DNA of 64,000 nt from positions 1 to 64,000 of the forward strand of contig CANLSR010000004.1 of NCBI GenBank assembly GCA_947493945.1. The letters run 5' to 3'. Shown here piece after piece: positions 54,363 through 62,822 of this stretch. Both the position numbers and the translations under genes were made by a program. Positions within the stretch are counted from its first letter, which is position 1; the number at the start of each line of letters is the position of its first letter. The DNA comes from an uncultured bacterium (GTDB lineage Bacteria; Bacteroidota; Rhodothermia; Rhodothermales; Rubricoccaceae). Below the pieces are notes generated by a model. The model saw nothing but the letters and a program-made list of their open reading frames with translations, was not told the DNA's origin and ran no database searches.

Positions 54363-55739
54363 ATGCGCCTCTCTACTCCTCTCCTCACCCGCGCGACGAC
54401 GGCCCTCGCCCTGCTGGCGGCGCTCGTCGTCACGGGCTCCGCGGCCGACGCCCAGTCGGTGTTCATCAACGAGCTCCACTACGACAACGACGGCGCCGAC
54501 ACCGGCGAGTTCGTCGAGATCGCCGGGCCGGCCGGCACCGACCTGACCGACTGGTCGGTGGCCCTCTACAACGGCTCCAACGGAACGACCTACGGCACCA
54601 TCGGCCTCTCGGGCGCCATCGGCGACGAGGGCAGCGGCTACGGGGCGCTCTCGTTCAGCAGGGCCGGCATCCAGAACGGGGCGCCCGACGGGCTGGCGCT
54701 CGTCGACGCCGACGGGGCCGTGGTCCAGTTCTTGTCCTACGAGGGCTCGTTCGACGCGACCTCCGGGCCCGCCAGCGGCCAGACCAGCACCGACATCGGG
54801 GTGGACGAGCAGCCCGCGCCGCCCATCGGCAACTCGCTCCAGCTCAAGGGCTCGGGCACGGGCTACGGCGACTTCGTCTGGGCCGAGCCCTCGCCCGAGT
54901 CGCCCGGGAGCATCAACGCGGGGCAGACGTTCGGGACCGACGCGCCCGACCCGATCGCGTGCACCGTCGACGCGCCGCTCTCGTTCGACTTCGACGGCGA
55001 CGGCAGCGGCTCCGACGTCATGGCGGACGACTTCAACTCGACCGGCACCGACCCCACCTTTGGCGAGTTCGCCGGCGTCCGCCACGAGATGGACAGCGGC
55101 CTGGACGTCGACCTCTCGACGTGCTCGTTCGTCGCCTTCGACCCCTTCGACGAGTCGATCACCTACACGGTGAGCACCACCGGATCCGTCGCGCCGGGCC
55201 AGGCCTACGTGCTGGCCACGACGGACGGTGACCAGGACTTTGGCCAGCCGGACGTGCTGACCGACAGCCCCGGCGCGTTCGCGCTCATCGAGGGCACGGC
55301 CACCGTCGGCGCCGACGTCCAGACCGTGTCCGGCCGCGTCGTGGCCGCGGTGGTCTACGACCGTGACCGGAGCGTCTTCGGCTCCATCGGCGGCGGGGCG
55401 ACCGACGCCGACCGGGCCGCGTTCTCGGCCGCGCTGGCGGCGGTCACGAGCGGGGCCACGGCCACCGAAGACGGCCCGGCCGAGCTGGCGGTCGGCGTGG
55501 CGCCGAACCCGGTCTCGGGCACGGGCGTGGTCTCGTTCGAGCTGGCGACGGCGTCCGACGTCCGGATCGCGCTCTACGACGCGCTCGGCCGGGAGGTCGC
55601 CGTGCTGGCCGACGGGGCGCGCGGGGCCGGCCCGCACACGGCGGAGCTGTCCGCCTCGGCCCTGCCGTCGGGCGTCTACGTCGTCCGCGCGGTGATGGGC
55701 GCCGAGGCCCGGACCGTCCGCGTGACTGTCGTGCGGTAG
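54363..55739 (+). CDS. Secreted lamin-tail-domain protein with T9SS sorting signal
   Basis: This is a 458-residue protein. It has a signal peptide (TTALALLAALVVTGSAADAQ), a lamin-tail domain starting SVFINELHYDNDGADTGEFV, a middle region with DFDGDGSGSDV, and a type IX C-terminal domain. The last contains VGVAPNPVSGTGVVSFEL and LYDALGREVAVLADG and ends GVYVVRAVMGAEARTVRVTVVR. The last part is the type A sorting signal of Bacteroidota-type secretion, so the protein is exported to the cell surface or medium. Confidence 0.88.
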   Translation: MRLSTPLLTRATTALALLAALVVTGSAADAQSVFINELHYDNDGADTGEFVEIAGPAGTDLTDWSVALYNGSNGTTYGTIGLSGAIGDEGSGYGALSFSRAGIQNGAPDGLALVDADGAVVQFLSYEGSFDATSGPASGQTSTDIGVDEQPAPPIGNSLQLKGSGTGYGDFVWAEPSPESPGSINAGQTFGTDAPDPIACTVDAPLSFDFDGDGSGSDVMADDFNSTGTDPTFGEFAGVRHEMDSGLDVDLSTCSFVAFDPFDESITYTVSTTGSVAPGQAYVLATTDGDQDFGQPDVLTDSPGAFALIEGTATVGADVQTVSGRVVAAVVYDRDRSVFGSIGGGATDADRAAFSAALAAVTSGATATEDGPAELAVGVAPNPVSGTGVVSFELATASDVRIALYDALGREVAVLADGARGAGPHTAELSASALPSGVYVVRAVMGAEARTVRVTVVR

Positions 55740-55890
55740 CTGCCCACCCGCTCGCGCGCCCGGCCGGTGGCGGCCGGGCGCGCGGAAGCGGCTCGGCCCG
55801 TCGCCGCTCTCACGCAGGGCGCTGCGGGTCGATGCCCGGATCCTCCGACCGCCGGCGCTCTCCGCGGACGCGGCGGACCCCGGACCCGCT

Positions 55891-57843
55891 CTAGCGGGCG
55901 TCGCCCAGCGAGACGCGCACGCCGCCCAGCCACACCCGCCCGGGCATCGGCGCGCCGAAGACCTCGGTGTAGCGGGCGTCGAAGGCGTTGCGGACCTCGC
56001 CGTGCACCTCGACGGCCGGCCCGGCGCCGACGCGGCCGAGCGCGACCGCCAGCCGGGCGTGGGCCACGGTCACCGCCGCGCGCTCGACGCGCGTTTTGTG
56101 GAGCGCCTCGACGGTCGCCTCCGCACGTCCCCACGTGGCGACGGCGCGGCCCTGGACCAGGTGCGGGCTGTGGTCGAGGACGTAGCGGAAGTCGCCGGCG
56201 CCGACCCGGCCGCCGTCCACCCGGCCGTCGTCCACCCGGACGTCGGTGTAGGTGTAGCCCAGCGACGCCCGGAGGGCCCGGCCCGGGCCGAGTCGCCAGC
56301 CGACCTGGGCCGAGGTCTCGACGCCGGCCGCCTCCGTCGCCAGGACGTTCTGGGCCAGGAACACCTCGACGCCGTCGACGGTGGCCCGGGTGTAGTCGAT
56401 GAGGTCGTCGGTCCGGCGCCAGAACCCCGTCGCCTGGGCCGCCAGCGGCCCGAGCCGGGCGTCGGCCCCGGCCTCGGCGCTCCAGGCACGCTCGGCGCGC
56501 AGGTCGGGGCGGCCCAAGTTGCCGGGCCGCAGCTCGCGCGCCGTGTTGATGTAGCGCTCGGTGTAGGTCGGCGCGCGGACGGCCCGGCCCGCCGCGCCGC
56601 GCAGCACCAGCCCGGGCGCGGCCTGGACCGCGACCGCCAACATGGGCGTCGGCTCGACGCCAAAGCCGGGGTCGGCGTCGAGCCGCGCGCTGGCGGAGAC
56701 CGTCAGCGGGGCGACGGGGGACCAGCGGGCCAGGGCGAAGGCGCCGGCCGAGGCGTCGCGGTGGTCGCCCAGGCTGTTCGACGCCACGTCCCGGACCTCC
56801 CCGCTCAGCCCAGCGCCCACCGTCAGGCCGGGGCGGACGGCGCGCGACGCCTCGGCGGTCAGGCCCAGCCGGCGCGACGTGTGGCGGTTGGGGTCGAGGC
56901 CGGGGAAGAACGTGAACCGGTCGGTGTGGCGCCGCGCCGAGGCCTGGACGCTCCACGCCGTGCGGCCCGCCCCGGCGAGCCGGGCCTGGAGCCACTGGGT
57001 CGTGGTCGCCTCGCGCGCGGTGTCGCTGGCGAGCGGCGTGTAGAACTGGGCGGCCCCGAACTCGCGGGCGTCGAGCGCGCCCCTCACCGTCAGCCGGGCG
57101 CCGCCCAGCGCCGGCAGCCGGTGAGCCAGGGCCACCGTCGCCGCCAGCCGGTCGAGGTCGGCGCGGACCTCGCCCTGGGAGCCGACCACCGCCCGGCCGT
57201 CGCTGTCACGCACGGGCGCGCCGTCGGTGCGCAGGCCCGTCACGGCCGCGCTGAGGTCTAGGGACCCGCGCCCGACCTGGCGCGCGGCCGCCTCGCCCAT
57301 CCCGCTCGCCAGCCCGCCGCCGCTGGCGGACGCCGTCGCCGCCCGCGTCGGCCCGTCGCCCGCGCCGACGTGCGTGATCACGTGGACGACGCCGCCCAGC
57401 GCGTCCGGCCCCCACGCCGCCGCGTCCGGGCCGCGCACGACCTCGACGCGTGCGATCTCGGCGAGCGGGACCGGGAAGTCGCTCAGGAAGTGGCCCGTCT
57501 GCGGGTCGTTGAACCGGGCGCCGTCGACCAGCACCACGACGCCGCTGAAGGTGCCCCCGCGCACCGAGAGGTCGGCCTGGGCGCCGAACGCGCTCCGGGG
57601 CGTGACCTGGACCCCGGCCTCGAACCGCAGCAGCTCGTCGAGCGACCGCGCCGGGCTGGCGGCGATGTCGGCGGCCGAGATCACCGACACGTTGCGGCCG
57701 GTCCGCCCCGGCGCGGCGGGGAGCCGGCCCGCCGTCACGACGGCCTCCGCGCCGACGGCCTCGAAGGCGGGCTCGGCGGGCGTCTGGGCCAGAGCACCGA
57801 TCGGGAGCCAGAAGGCGGCGAGAAGCAGACGAGCAGAGGTCAT
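55891..57843 (-). CDS. TonB-dependent outer-membrane receptor (BtuB/Cir-like)
   Basis: This is a 650-residue receptor. The signal peptide is followed by a plug domain (VVTAGRLPAAPGRTGRNVSV, DLSVRGGTFSGVVVLVDGAR, VEVVRGPDAAAWGPDALGGVVHVIT) and a 22-strand-type barrel with YTERYINTARELRPGNLGRPDL. The C-terminus MPGRVWLGGVRVSLGDAR is the usual end strand. The substrate is unknown; no cobalamin riboswitch was found upstream. Confidence 0.9.
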   Translation of the reverse strand: MTSARLLLAAFWLPIGALAQTPAEPAFEAVGAEAVVTAGRLPAAPGRTGRNVSVISAADIAASPARSLDELLRFEAGVQVTPRSAFGAQADLSVRGGTFSGVVVLVDGARFNDPQTGHFLSDFPVPLAEIARVEVVRGPDAAAWGPDALGGVVHVITHVGAGDGPTRAATASASGGGLASGMGEAAARQVGRGSLDLSAAVTGLRTDGAPVRDSDGRAVVGSQGEVRADLDRLAATVALAHRLPALGGARLTVRGALDAREFGAAQFYTPLASDTAREATTTQWLQARLAGAGRTAWSVQASARRHTDRFTFFPGLDPNRHTSRRLGLTAEASRAVRPGLTVGAGLSGEVRDVASNSLGDHRDASAGAFALARWSPVAPLTVSASARLDADPGFGVEPTPMLAVAVQAAPGLVLRGAAGRAVRAPTYTERYINTARELRPGNLGRPDLRAERAWSAEAGADARLGPLAAQATGFWRRTDDLIDYTRATVDGVEVFLAQNVLATEAAGVETSAQVGWRLGPGRALRASLGYTYTDVRVDDGRVDGGRVGAGDFRYVLDHSPHLVQGRAVATWGRAEATVEALHKTRVERAAVTVAHARLAVALGRVGAGPAVEVHGEVRNAFDARYTEVFGAPMPGRVWLGGVRVSLGDAR

Positions 57844-57959
57844 GAGAAGAAGGGGCGCCGCGGACGGGCGCAGACAGAAGGCGTGGCGCGCGCCGCAGCG
57901 CGTTCCCTCGGCCCGCTGGCGGCCGGACCCGCCAGCTGAGAGCGAGGCGGCGGCGGGCG

Positions 57960-59903
57960 CTACTCGGGCACCACCGCGGCCCCGGCTCCGTCACCGCCGA
58001 CGGCGGGCGGGCGCGAGGGGAGCTCGTCCGTCTCCGGCTCCGCCTGGCGGCCCCGGGCCATCGACTCGTCGTCCAACGCCCGGTCGGCCAGGAGCACCAG
58101 CGCGTCGCCGGGTTGGGGCGTGATCTCGGCGTCCTCGGCGAACACCCGCACCTTCTCGCCGCGCACGATGAACAGCGGCGTGACCTGCGCCTCGTCCTCG
58201 TGCTCGTCGAGCAGCGCCTGCAGCGTCAGCCTCTCGCTCAGGTGCACGACGTAGACCCGGGCGCCGGCGTCGAACCGCTCGTCGAGCGACGTGTACGTCG
58301 CGTCGGTCCCGAACAGCGGGCGGCCGCGCAAGTGGCGTGGGATCTCGGTCGAGGCGTGGCGCGGGCCGTCGGCGCGGGTCGGGAGCTGGTAGATCTCGTC
58401 GGACTCGAACACCTCGCCAAAGTGCAGCGCCGCCAGCGAGTTGACCTCGTCGTTGGGCGTGACGGCCAGGAGCCGCCCGATCCCGCTCAGGTCGATGTCG
58501 TCGATGACGCCCTCGGCTAGGATGTTGGCGCGCTGGGCGCCCAGCCCGGCCTTGCGCGACTGGCGGACGTTGCGGGAGTTGGCGTCGATCAGGAGCACGC
58601 GCACGCCCAGGTCCTGGAGCGCCGTCGCGACCTTGCGCACCCAGCCCTGGGCGCCGATGAACAGGATGCCCTGGGGGTCTGGCAGCGCCAGCCCCAGCCA
58701 GCGCGCCAGCGGCGAGATGGTGAGGCCGTAGACGGCGACGGTGCCCACGATGACCAGGAACACGACCGGCACGATCCGCTCGGCGTCGGCCGGGAAGAAC
58801 TCCGCCAGCCGGAACGAGAACAGGCTCGCCACGGCCGCGGCCACGATCCCGCGCGGGGCCAGCCAGGCCAAGAACGTCTGCTCCTTCCACGTCAGCCCCG
58901 TCCTCCACGACGACGCCATGACCGCCAGCGGCCGGACCACAAGCATCAGCAGGCCCAGGAACAGCAGCGGGCCGGGCGCCAGCATGATCTCGAACGCGCT
59001 CGGGTCCAGGCGCGCCGAGAGCACGATGAACAGCAGCGAGATCAGGAGCACGCGCAGGTCCTCCTTGAACTCCACGATCCGCCGGACCGAGACGTACTTC
59101 TGGTTGGCCATGATGATGCCCAACAGCGTCGCCTCCAGGAGCCCGGCCTCCTCCTTGAGCGAGTTCGAGACGGCGAACGCGGCGATCACCACCATCAGCG
59201 CGACCGGGTTCTGGAGCCAGTCCGGCACCAGGCGCCGCTGCAGGAGCACGATCAGGAGCCCGGCCGAGAGCGCCGCCACGCCCACGCCCACGACCACCTC
59301 GTAGGCCAGGCCCGTCGCGATGGCGCCCCACACGCTGCCGTGAACGTCCACCACGCCGCCGGCCTTGGTGGGCTCTTGGATCAGGATCACGGCCTCCAGC
59401 ACCAGCACGGCCAGGATGGCGCCGATCGGGTCGATGGTGATCCCCTCCCACTTGGCGATCGTCCCGACGCGCCCCGCCGGCCGGACGTGGCGCAGCAGCG
59501 GCAGCACGACCGTCGGGCCGGTCACGGTCAGGAGCGCGCCCAGCACCACGGCCACCTCCCAGCTAAAGCCCGCCAGGTAGTACGCGCCGAGGGCGCCGAG
59601 CACGCCCGTGACCAGCACGCCGATGGTGATCAGGTTGACGACGGCCCGGCCGACCTCCTTGAACTCGTCGAACCGGAGCGTGAGCCCGCCCTCGAACAGG
59701 ATGATGCCGACCGCCAGCGACACGAACGGGAACAGCCACTCGCCCTGGAGCGCGTCCTGGGGCAGGAACCCCGTGACCGGCCCCGCGAGGAACCCGAAGC
59801 CCAGGAGCAGCAGGATCGAGGGGAACTTGGTCCGCCAGGCCAGCCATTGGGCGCCGATCCCGAGGACGACGACGGCGGCGATCGTGAGCAGCGGAGACGG
59901 CAT
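57960..59903 (-). CDS. Cation:proton antiporter with TrkA-type regulatory domain
   Basis: This is a 647-residue protein. The first 400 residues carry about 12 membrane helices of the NhaP/CPA1 type (FLAGPVTGFLPQDAL, LFEGGLTLRFDEFKEVGRAV, TGPTVVLPLLRHVRPAGRVG). Then come a TrkA-N Rossmann domain (ILFIGAQGWVRKVATALQDLG with a poor glycine motif) and a TrkA-C domain near the end (VFAEDAEITPQPGDALVLLA). It probably exchanges Na+ or K+ for protons, with nucleotide control. Confidence 0.9.
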   Translation of the reverse strand: MPSPLLTIAAVVVLGIGAQWLAWRTKFPSILLLLGFGFLAGPVTGFLPQDALQGEWLFPFVSLAVGIILFEGGLTLRFDEFKEVGRAVVNLITIGVLVTGVLGALGAYYLAGFSWEVAVVLGALLTVTGPTVVLPLLRHVRPAGRVGTIAKWEGITIDPIGAILAVLVLEAVILIQEPTKAGGVVDVHGSVWGAIATGLAYEVVVGVGVAALSAGLLIVLLQRRLVPDWLQNPVALMVVIAAFAVSNSLKEEAGLLEATLLGIIMANQKYVSVRRIVEFKEDLRVLLISLLFIVLSARLDPSAFEIMLAPGPLLFLGLLMLVVRPLAVMASSWRTGLTWKEQTFLAWLAPRGIVAAAVASLFSFRLAEFFPADAERIVPVVFLVIVGTVAVYGLTISPLARWLGLALPDPQGILFIGAQGWVRKVATALQDLGVRVLLIDANSRNVRQSRKAGLGAQRANILAEGVIDDIDLSGIGRLLAVTPNDEVNSLAALHFGEVFESDEIYQLPTRADGPRHASTEIPRHLRGRPLFGTDATYTSLDERFDAGARVYVVHLSERLTLQALLDEHEDEAQVTPLFIVRGEKVRVFAEDAEITPQPGDALVLLADRALDDESMARGRQAEPETDELPSRPPAVGGDGAGAAVVPE

Positions 59904-59923
59904 GGCGTGGGGAGGGCGAGGCC

Positions 59924-59931
59924 GAAAGCTA
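59924..59931 (-). promoter_or_regulatory. Putative -7 element of the antiporter gene
   Basis: TAGCTTTC on the minus strand, 20 bp before the ATG, matches the recurrent TAGCTTnn box. No TTG was identified at the proper distance. Confidence 0.3.
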
Positions 59932-59975
59932 CGGACCCCGCGCGGCCCGACTGCGGCGGCGCCCCCGGCCTGCCG

Positions 59976-61025
59976 CTAGGTCGCGGCCGGGCCGCAGGCC
60001 GACGTGTGGGAGCGCTCCCGCTGGCGCTCCGCATCGGCGGGCAGGGGGCCGGCCGCGTCCGCCGACGCCTCCGGCGTCGCCGGGCCCGCCGGCGGCGGGG
60101 CGGCGCGCGGCGGGAGCGGTACGGCGACCATGCGCTCGATCAGCGCCAGCACGTCCTCGGCGCGCTCCGGCGGCAGCGTGCCCGCCCGGACCGCCAGCCG
60201 GACGGTCTCGACCGACAGCGCGGCGTAGGCGGGCGCCAAGTGGGGCAGGGCCTCGCACAGCGCCCGCCCGTGCGCCTGCAGCGTGCCCAGGTCGCCGCGC
60301 GCCACCGGGCCGGTCAGGGCCTCCTCGGGCGACGTCTGGGCCAGGGTGTCGAGCGTGCCGCGCACGAGCGGCTCCAGCAGGGCCGTGGCCTGGGCGCGGT
60401 CGACGTCGATGGAGGCGAGCACCTCCTGGACCATCGCCATCAGCGTCACCATCAGGTTGGAGGCCATCGCGGCAGCGAGGTGGTAGCGCGGCTTGGCGTG
60501 GGCCGAGATCACGAGGTAGCGCAGCCCCAGCCCGGCCGTCAGCTCGATGCCGGCGCCCACGCCCGGCGGCTCGCCCTCGATGCCCACCGTCACGCCGTCG
60601 AGCCGGCCCGCGTCGGCGCCGGCCGGGAGCGACTGCACCGGGTGGAACGAGAGCGTCCGCGCGCCCCGGGCGCGGAGCGGCTCCAGCACGGAGGCGGCCA
60701 CCGCGCCGGACGTGTGGAGCACGACGGCGCCGGCCCACGAGCGCGACGTCCGGGCGAGCGAGTCGGCCACCTGGGCGATCTGGTCGTCGGGGACGGCCAG
60801 GACCACGAGCGGCGCCGTGGGCAGGTCCGCCAGCCGGTCGCTCGCCACCGGCGCGCCCAGCGCCTCCGCCAGCGTGCGGGCGCGGGACAGGGTCCGGCTC
60901 ACGACGGCGCAGACGGGGTAGCCGGCCTGGGCCAGCCGCAGGCCCAGCACGCGGGCCATCGCCCCGGCGCCGACCAGGGCGACGGCCGGCCGGGACGTGG
61001 GGAAGGCGGAGGCGTACACGTCCAT
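59976..61025 (-). CDS. DUF2520 Rossmann-fold protein
   Basis: This is a 349-residue protein. The N-terminal dinucleotide fold (AVALVGAGAMARVLGLRLAQAG) is followed by the DUF2520 core (LSFHPVQSLPAG and YHLAAAMASNLMVTLMAMVQEVL). These proteins resemble pyrroline-5-carboxylate or ketopantoate reductases. The last 50 residues are Pro/Ala-rich and not conserved. It starts one base after the stop of the Memo-like gene, so the two are co-transcribed. Confidence 0.82.
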   Translation of the reverse strand: MDVYASAFPTSRPAVALVGAGAMARVLGLRLAQAGYPVCAVVSRTLSRARTLAEALGAPVASDRLADLPTAPLVVLAVPDDQIAQVADSLARTSRSWAGAVVLHTSGAVAASVLEPLRARGARTLSFHPVQSLPAGADAGRLDGVTVGIEGEPPGVGAGIELTAGLGLRYLVISAHAKPRYHLAAAMASNLMVTLMAMVQEVLASIDVDRAQATALLEPLVRGTLDTLAQTSPEEALTGPVARGDLGTLQAHGRALCEALPHLAPAYAALSVETVRLAVRAGTLPPERAEDVLALIERMVAVPLPPRAAPPPAGPATPEASADAAGPLPADAERQRERSHTSACGPAAT

Positions 61026-61026
61026 G

Positions 61027-61812
61027 CTATCCGCGCCAGAAGGCGGCGGCCAGCGCGCCCGGCGCGCCGTCGGTGGGCGGCTCCAGCGCCAGGATCCGGG
61101 CCTCCGTGGCGCCCCGCTTCTGGGCGGCGATCAGGGTGGTGATGAGCGCGCCCATGCCCTCCACCTTGACGGTCTCGGAGCCCAGCAGGTGCATGAGCTC
61201 GCTCTCGTCCAGCCCCTCGACGGCCGCGCGGAGCTTGTCGAGCCCGTCCGCCTCGGCCTGGAGCACGTCGCACGAGCCCACGACGAGGGCGCTCTTCCCG
61301 TACATCACCTCACCGACGGCCGCCCCCAGCTCGCGGCAGTACGCCGGGCTCTCCTCGCCCATCACGATCGGGACGGCGTCGAAGTCGTCGGCCAGCACGC
61401 GTTGCAGGAACGGGAGCTGGACGTCGGCGCCCTCGGTGTGGTAGTGGCCGGTGTCGTCGAGGAAGATGTCGTCGTCCTCGTCGCAGAGCTCGTTCCGCAG
61501 GTGGTCGTTGACCGTCACCTCGCCCAACGGCGTGTGGTAGCGGTCGGTCTGGCAGATGGAGAGCCGGCCGAACGTGCCGTGGTGGCTGGGCGAGATGATG
61601 AGCACGGTGTCGAGCGCCGCGTCGCGCAGCAGGCCGTAGGCCGCCGCCGCGGTGGCGCCGCCCGAGGTGCGGTTGGAGTCGGGGACGATGAGGCCGACCA
61701 GCGAGCCTTGGGGGACGCCGTCGGCGGGCGTGGCGTCGGCGAGGAGTTCGTCGAGCAGCTGGCGGAGGGCGTCGGGCTGGGAGGGGTAGACGGCGCGGGT
61801 GGCGAGGCTCAT
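61027..61812 (-). CDS. Memo-like protein (AmmeMemoRadiSam system protein B family)
   Basis: This is a 261-residue protein of the MEMO family. It keeps VDTVLIISPSHHGTFGR-like histidines (ISPSHHG), the mid-region ADVQLPFLQRVL and a final Cys in VVGSCDVLQAEADG. A canonical early P-H-A-G motif is replaced by VPDSNRTSGGATAAAAYG. Partners (AMMECR1, radical SAM) are not in the window. It is coupled to the DUF2520 gene. Confidence 0.78.
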   Translation of the reverse strand: MSLATRAVYPSQPDALRQLLDELLADATPADGVPQGSLVGLIVPDSNRTSGGATAAAAYGLLRDAALDTVLIISPSHHGTFGRLSICQTDRYHTPLGEVTVNDHLRNELCDEDDDIFLDDTGHYHTEGADVQLPFLQRVLADDFDAVPIVMGEESPAYCRELGAAVGEVMYGKSALVVGSCDVLQAEADGLDKLRAAVEGLDESELMHLLGSETVKVEGMGALITTLIAAQKRGATEARILALEPPTDGAPGALAAAFWRG

Positions 61813-62080
61813 CGGGGCGGCGGCAGGAGGAGGAGGGGGCGCCGGTCGGCCCGGCGACGTAGCTACGCGCTGGCAGCGCGGCGGATGCCAACGGAGAACG
61901 GGTTGAGTCTAAGAATGAGACCCTTCGGGGGCAGGTGGTGTTACGCACGCGTTCCGCCTGGAGAGACTGCAAGAGGCGCCGGCCGGGGAGGCGCCACCCG
62001 CTCTGTGCCCGCCAAATACGGTGCCACGCTTGGGGCCGCCCCGCCGGTGCCCGCCGCCGCGCCCCGCCAGCGGAGCGCAC
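61813..62080. other. Gene-free stretch
   Basis: No supported gene is visible. It holds a possible -7 box for the Memo-like gene (TAGCTACG on the minus strand near 61860) and GC-rich sequence up to the terminator of the RNA-binding protein gene. Confidence 0.35.
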
Positions 62081-62113
62081 AAAAAAAGGGCGGCGGTCCA
62101 AAGACCGCCGCCC
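62081..62113 (-). terminator. Intrinsic terminator of the RNA-binding protein gene
   Basis: On the minus strand GGGCGGCGGTC and GACCGCCGCCC form an 11-bp perfect stem with a 4-base loop (plus 62088-62113). Seven T's follow (A7 at 62081-62087 on the plus strand). It lies 22 bp after the stop codon. Confidence 0.9.
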
Positions 62114-62135
62114 CAGTGCGTTGGACGCTGCGTGG

Positions 62136-62534
62136 CTAGTAGCCGCCGCCGTAGCCGCCACCGCCGCCGCGGTTGCCACCGCCGCCGCCGTAGCCGCCAC
62201 CGCCGCCGCGGTTGCCACCGCCGCCGTAGCCGCCACCGCCGCCGCGGTTGCCACCGCCGCCGCCGTAGCCACCACCACCGCCGGAGCGCTCGCCGCGCGG
62301 GCGGGCCTCGTTGACCGTGAGCGGGCGTCCGCCCATCTCCTGGCCGTTGAGCTCCTCGATGGCGGCCTTGGCCTCATCGTCGTTGCCCATCTCGACAAAG
62401 CCGAAGCCGCGCGAGCGGCCGGTGTCGCGGTCCTTGATGACCGTAGCGCTGTCGACCGACCCGAAGGCCTCGAACTGGCTGCGGAGTTCGTCGTCACCCG
62501 TGCTGTACGGGAGGTTTGCGACGTAGATATTCAT
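62136..62534 (-). CDS. Glycine-rich RRM RNA-binding protein
   Basis: This is a 132-residue protein. The RRM covers residues 1-80 with RNP2 MNIYVANLPYST and RNP1 RSRGFGFVEM. The tail is a repeat of the form GGGGGYGGGGGNR (three units, one shorter by one Gly), as in cyanobacterial and plant glycine-rich proteins linked to cold response. The start at 62534 is fixed by RNP2. It has its own terminator, and a roughly 100-base leader may carry regulation. Confidence 0.93.
   Translation of the reverse strand: MNIYVANLPYSTGDDELRSQFEAFGSVDSATVIKDRDTGRSRGFGFVEMGNDDEAKAAIEELNGQEMGGRPLTVNEARPRGERSGGGGGYGGGGGNRGGGGGYGGGGNRGGGGGYGGGGGNRGGGGGYGGGY
62142..62285 (-). repeat. Tandem 36-39-bp GGN repeats coding for the Gly-rich tail
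   Basis: Three units encode GGGGGYGGGGGNR-type segments. One lacks a Gly codon. Near-identical units make length variation by slippage likely. Confidence 0.75.
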
Positions 62535-62811
62535 AATACGGGGGTTGAAAAGGAGCGCCGACAGGGGAATACGAAAGACGGGTGGGCCAGATAGCTCGAC
62601 TCGGATCTGTCGGCCCCGCGTGCTCCGGGAAAACGGAGAACCCGAACGACGTCCCAGAGAGGCCGTCGTCGCAGGCTCGATACGGGGCAACCTACCGCGA
62701 GAACGGCCGGAGGATCCCTCCCGGGCCGCAAATTCGTATCGGCGAGGTCGCGGCGCGCCTCCGGCGGCCCGGCGCCGAGCGTCAGCGGGCCGCGGTCCCG
62801 GCTCGTCTGGC

Positions 62812-62819
62812 TAGCTTGG
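62812..62819 (+). promoter_or_regulatory. Putative -7 element just upstream of the amylase start
   Basis: TAGCTTGG ends 3 bases before the ATG at 62823. If this is the promoter box, the transcript would start at or inside the first codons, so a leaderless mRNA or a later start codon must be considered. Confidence 0.3.
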
Positions 62820-62822
62820 GAC

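Noticed and set aside
57844..57959. Cobalamin riboswitch upstream of the TonB receptor
   Set aside because: No B12-box sequence or suitable structure was found in the 116-bp gap.
62142..62285. CRISPR-like regular repeats
   Set aside because: The units are coding glycine repeats without unique spacers.
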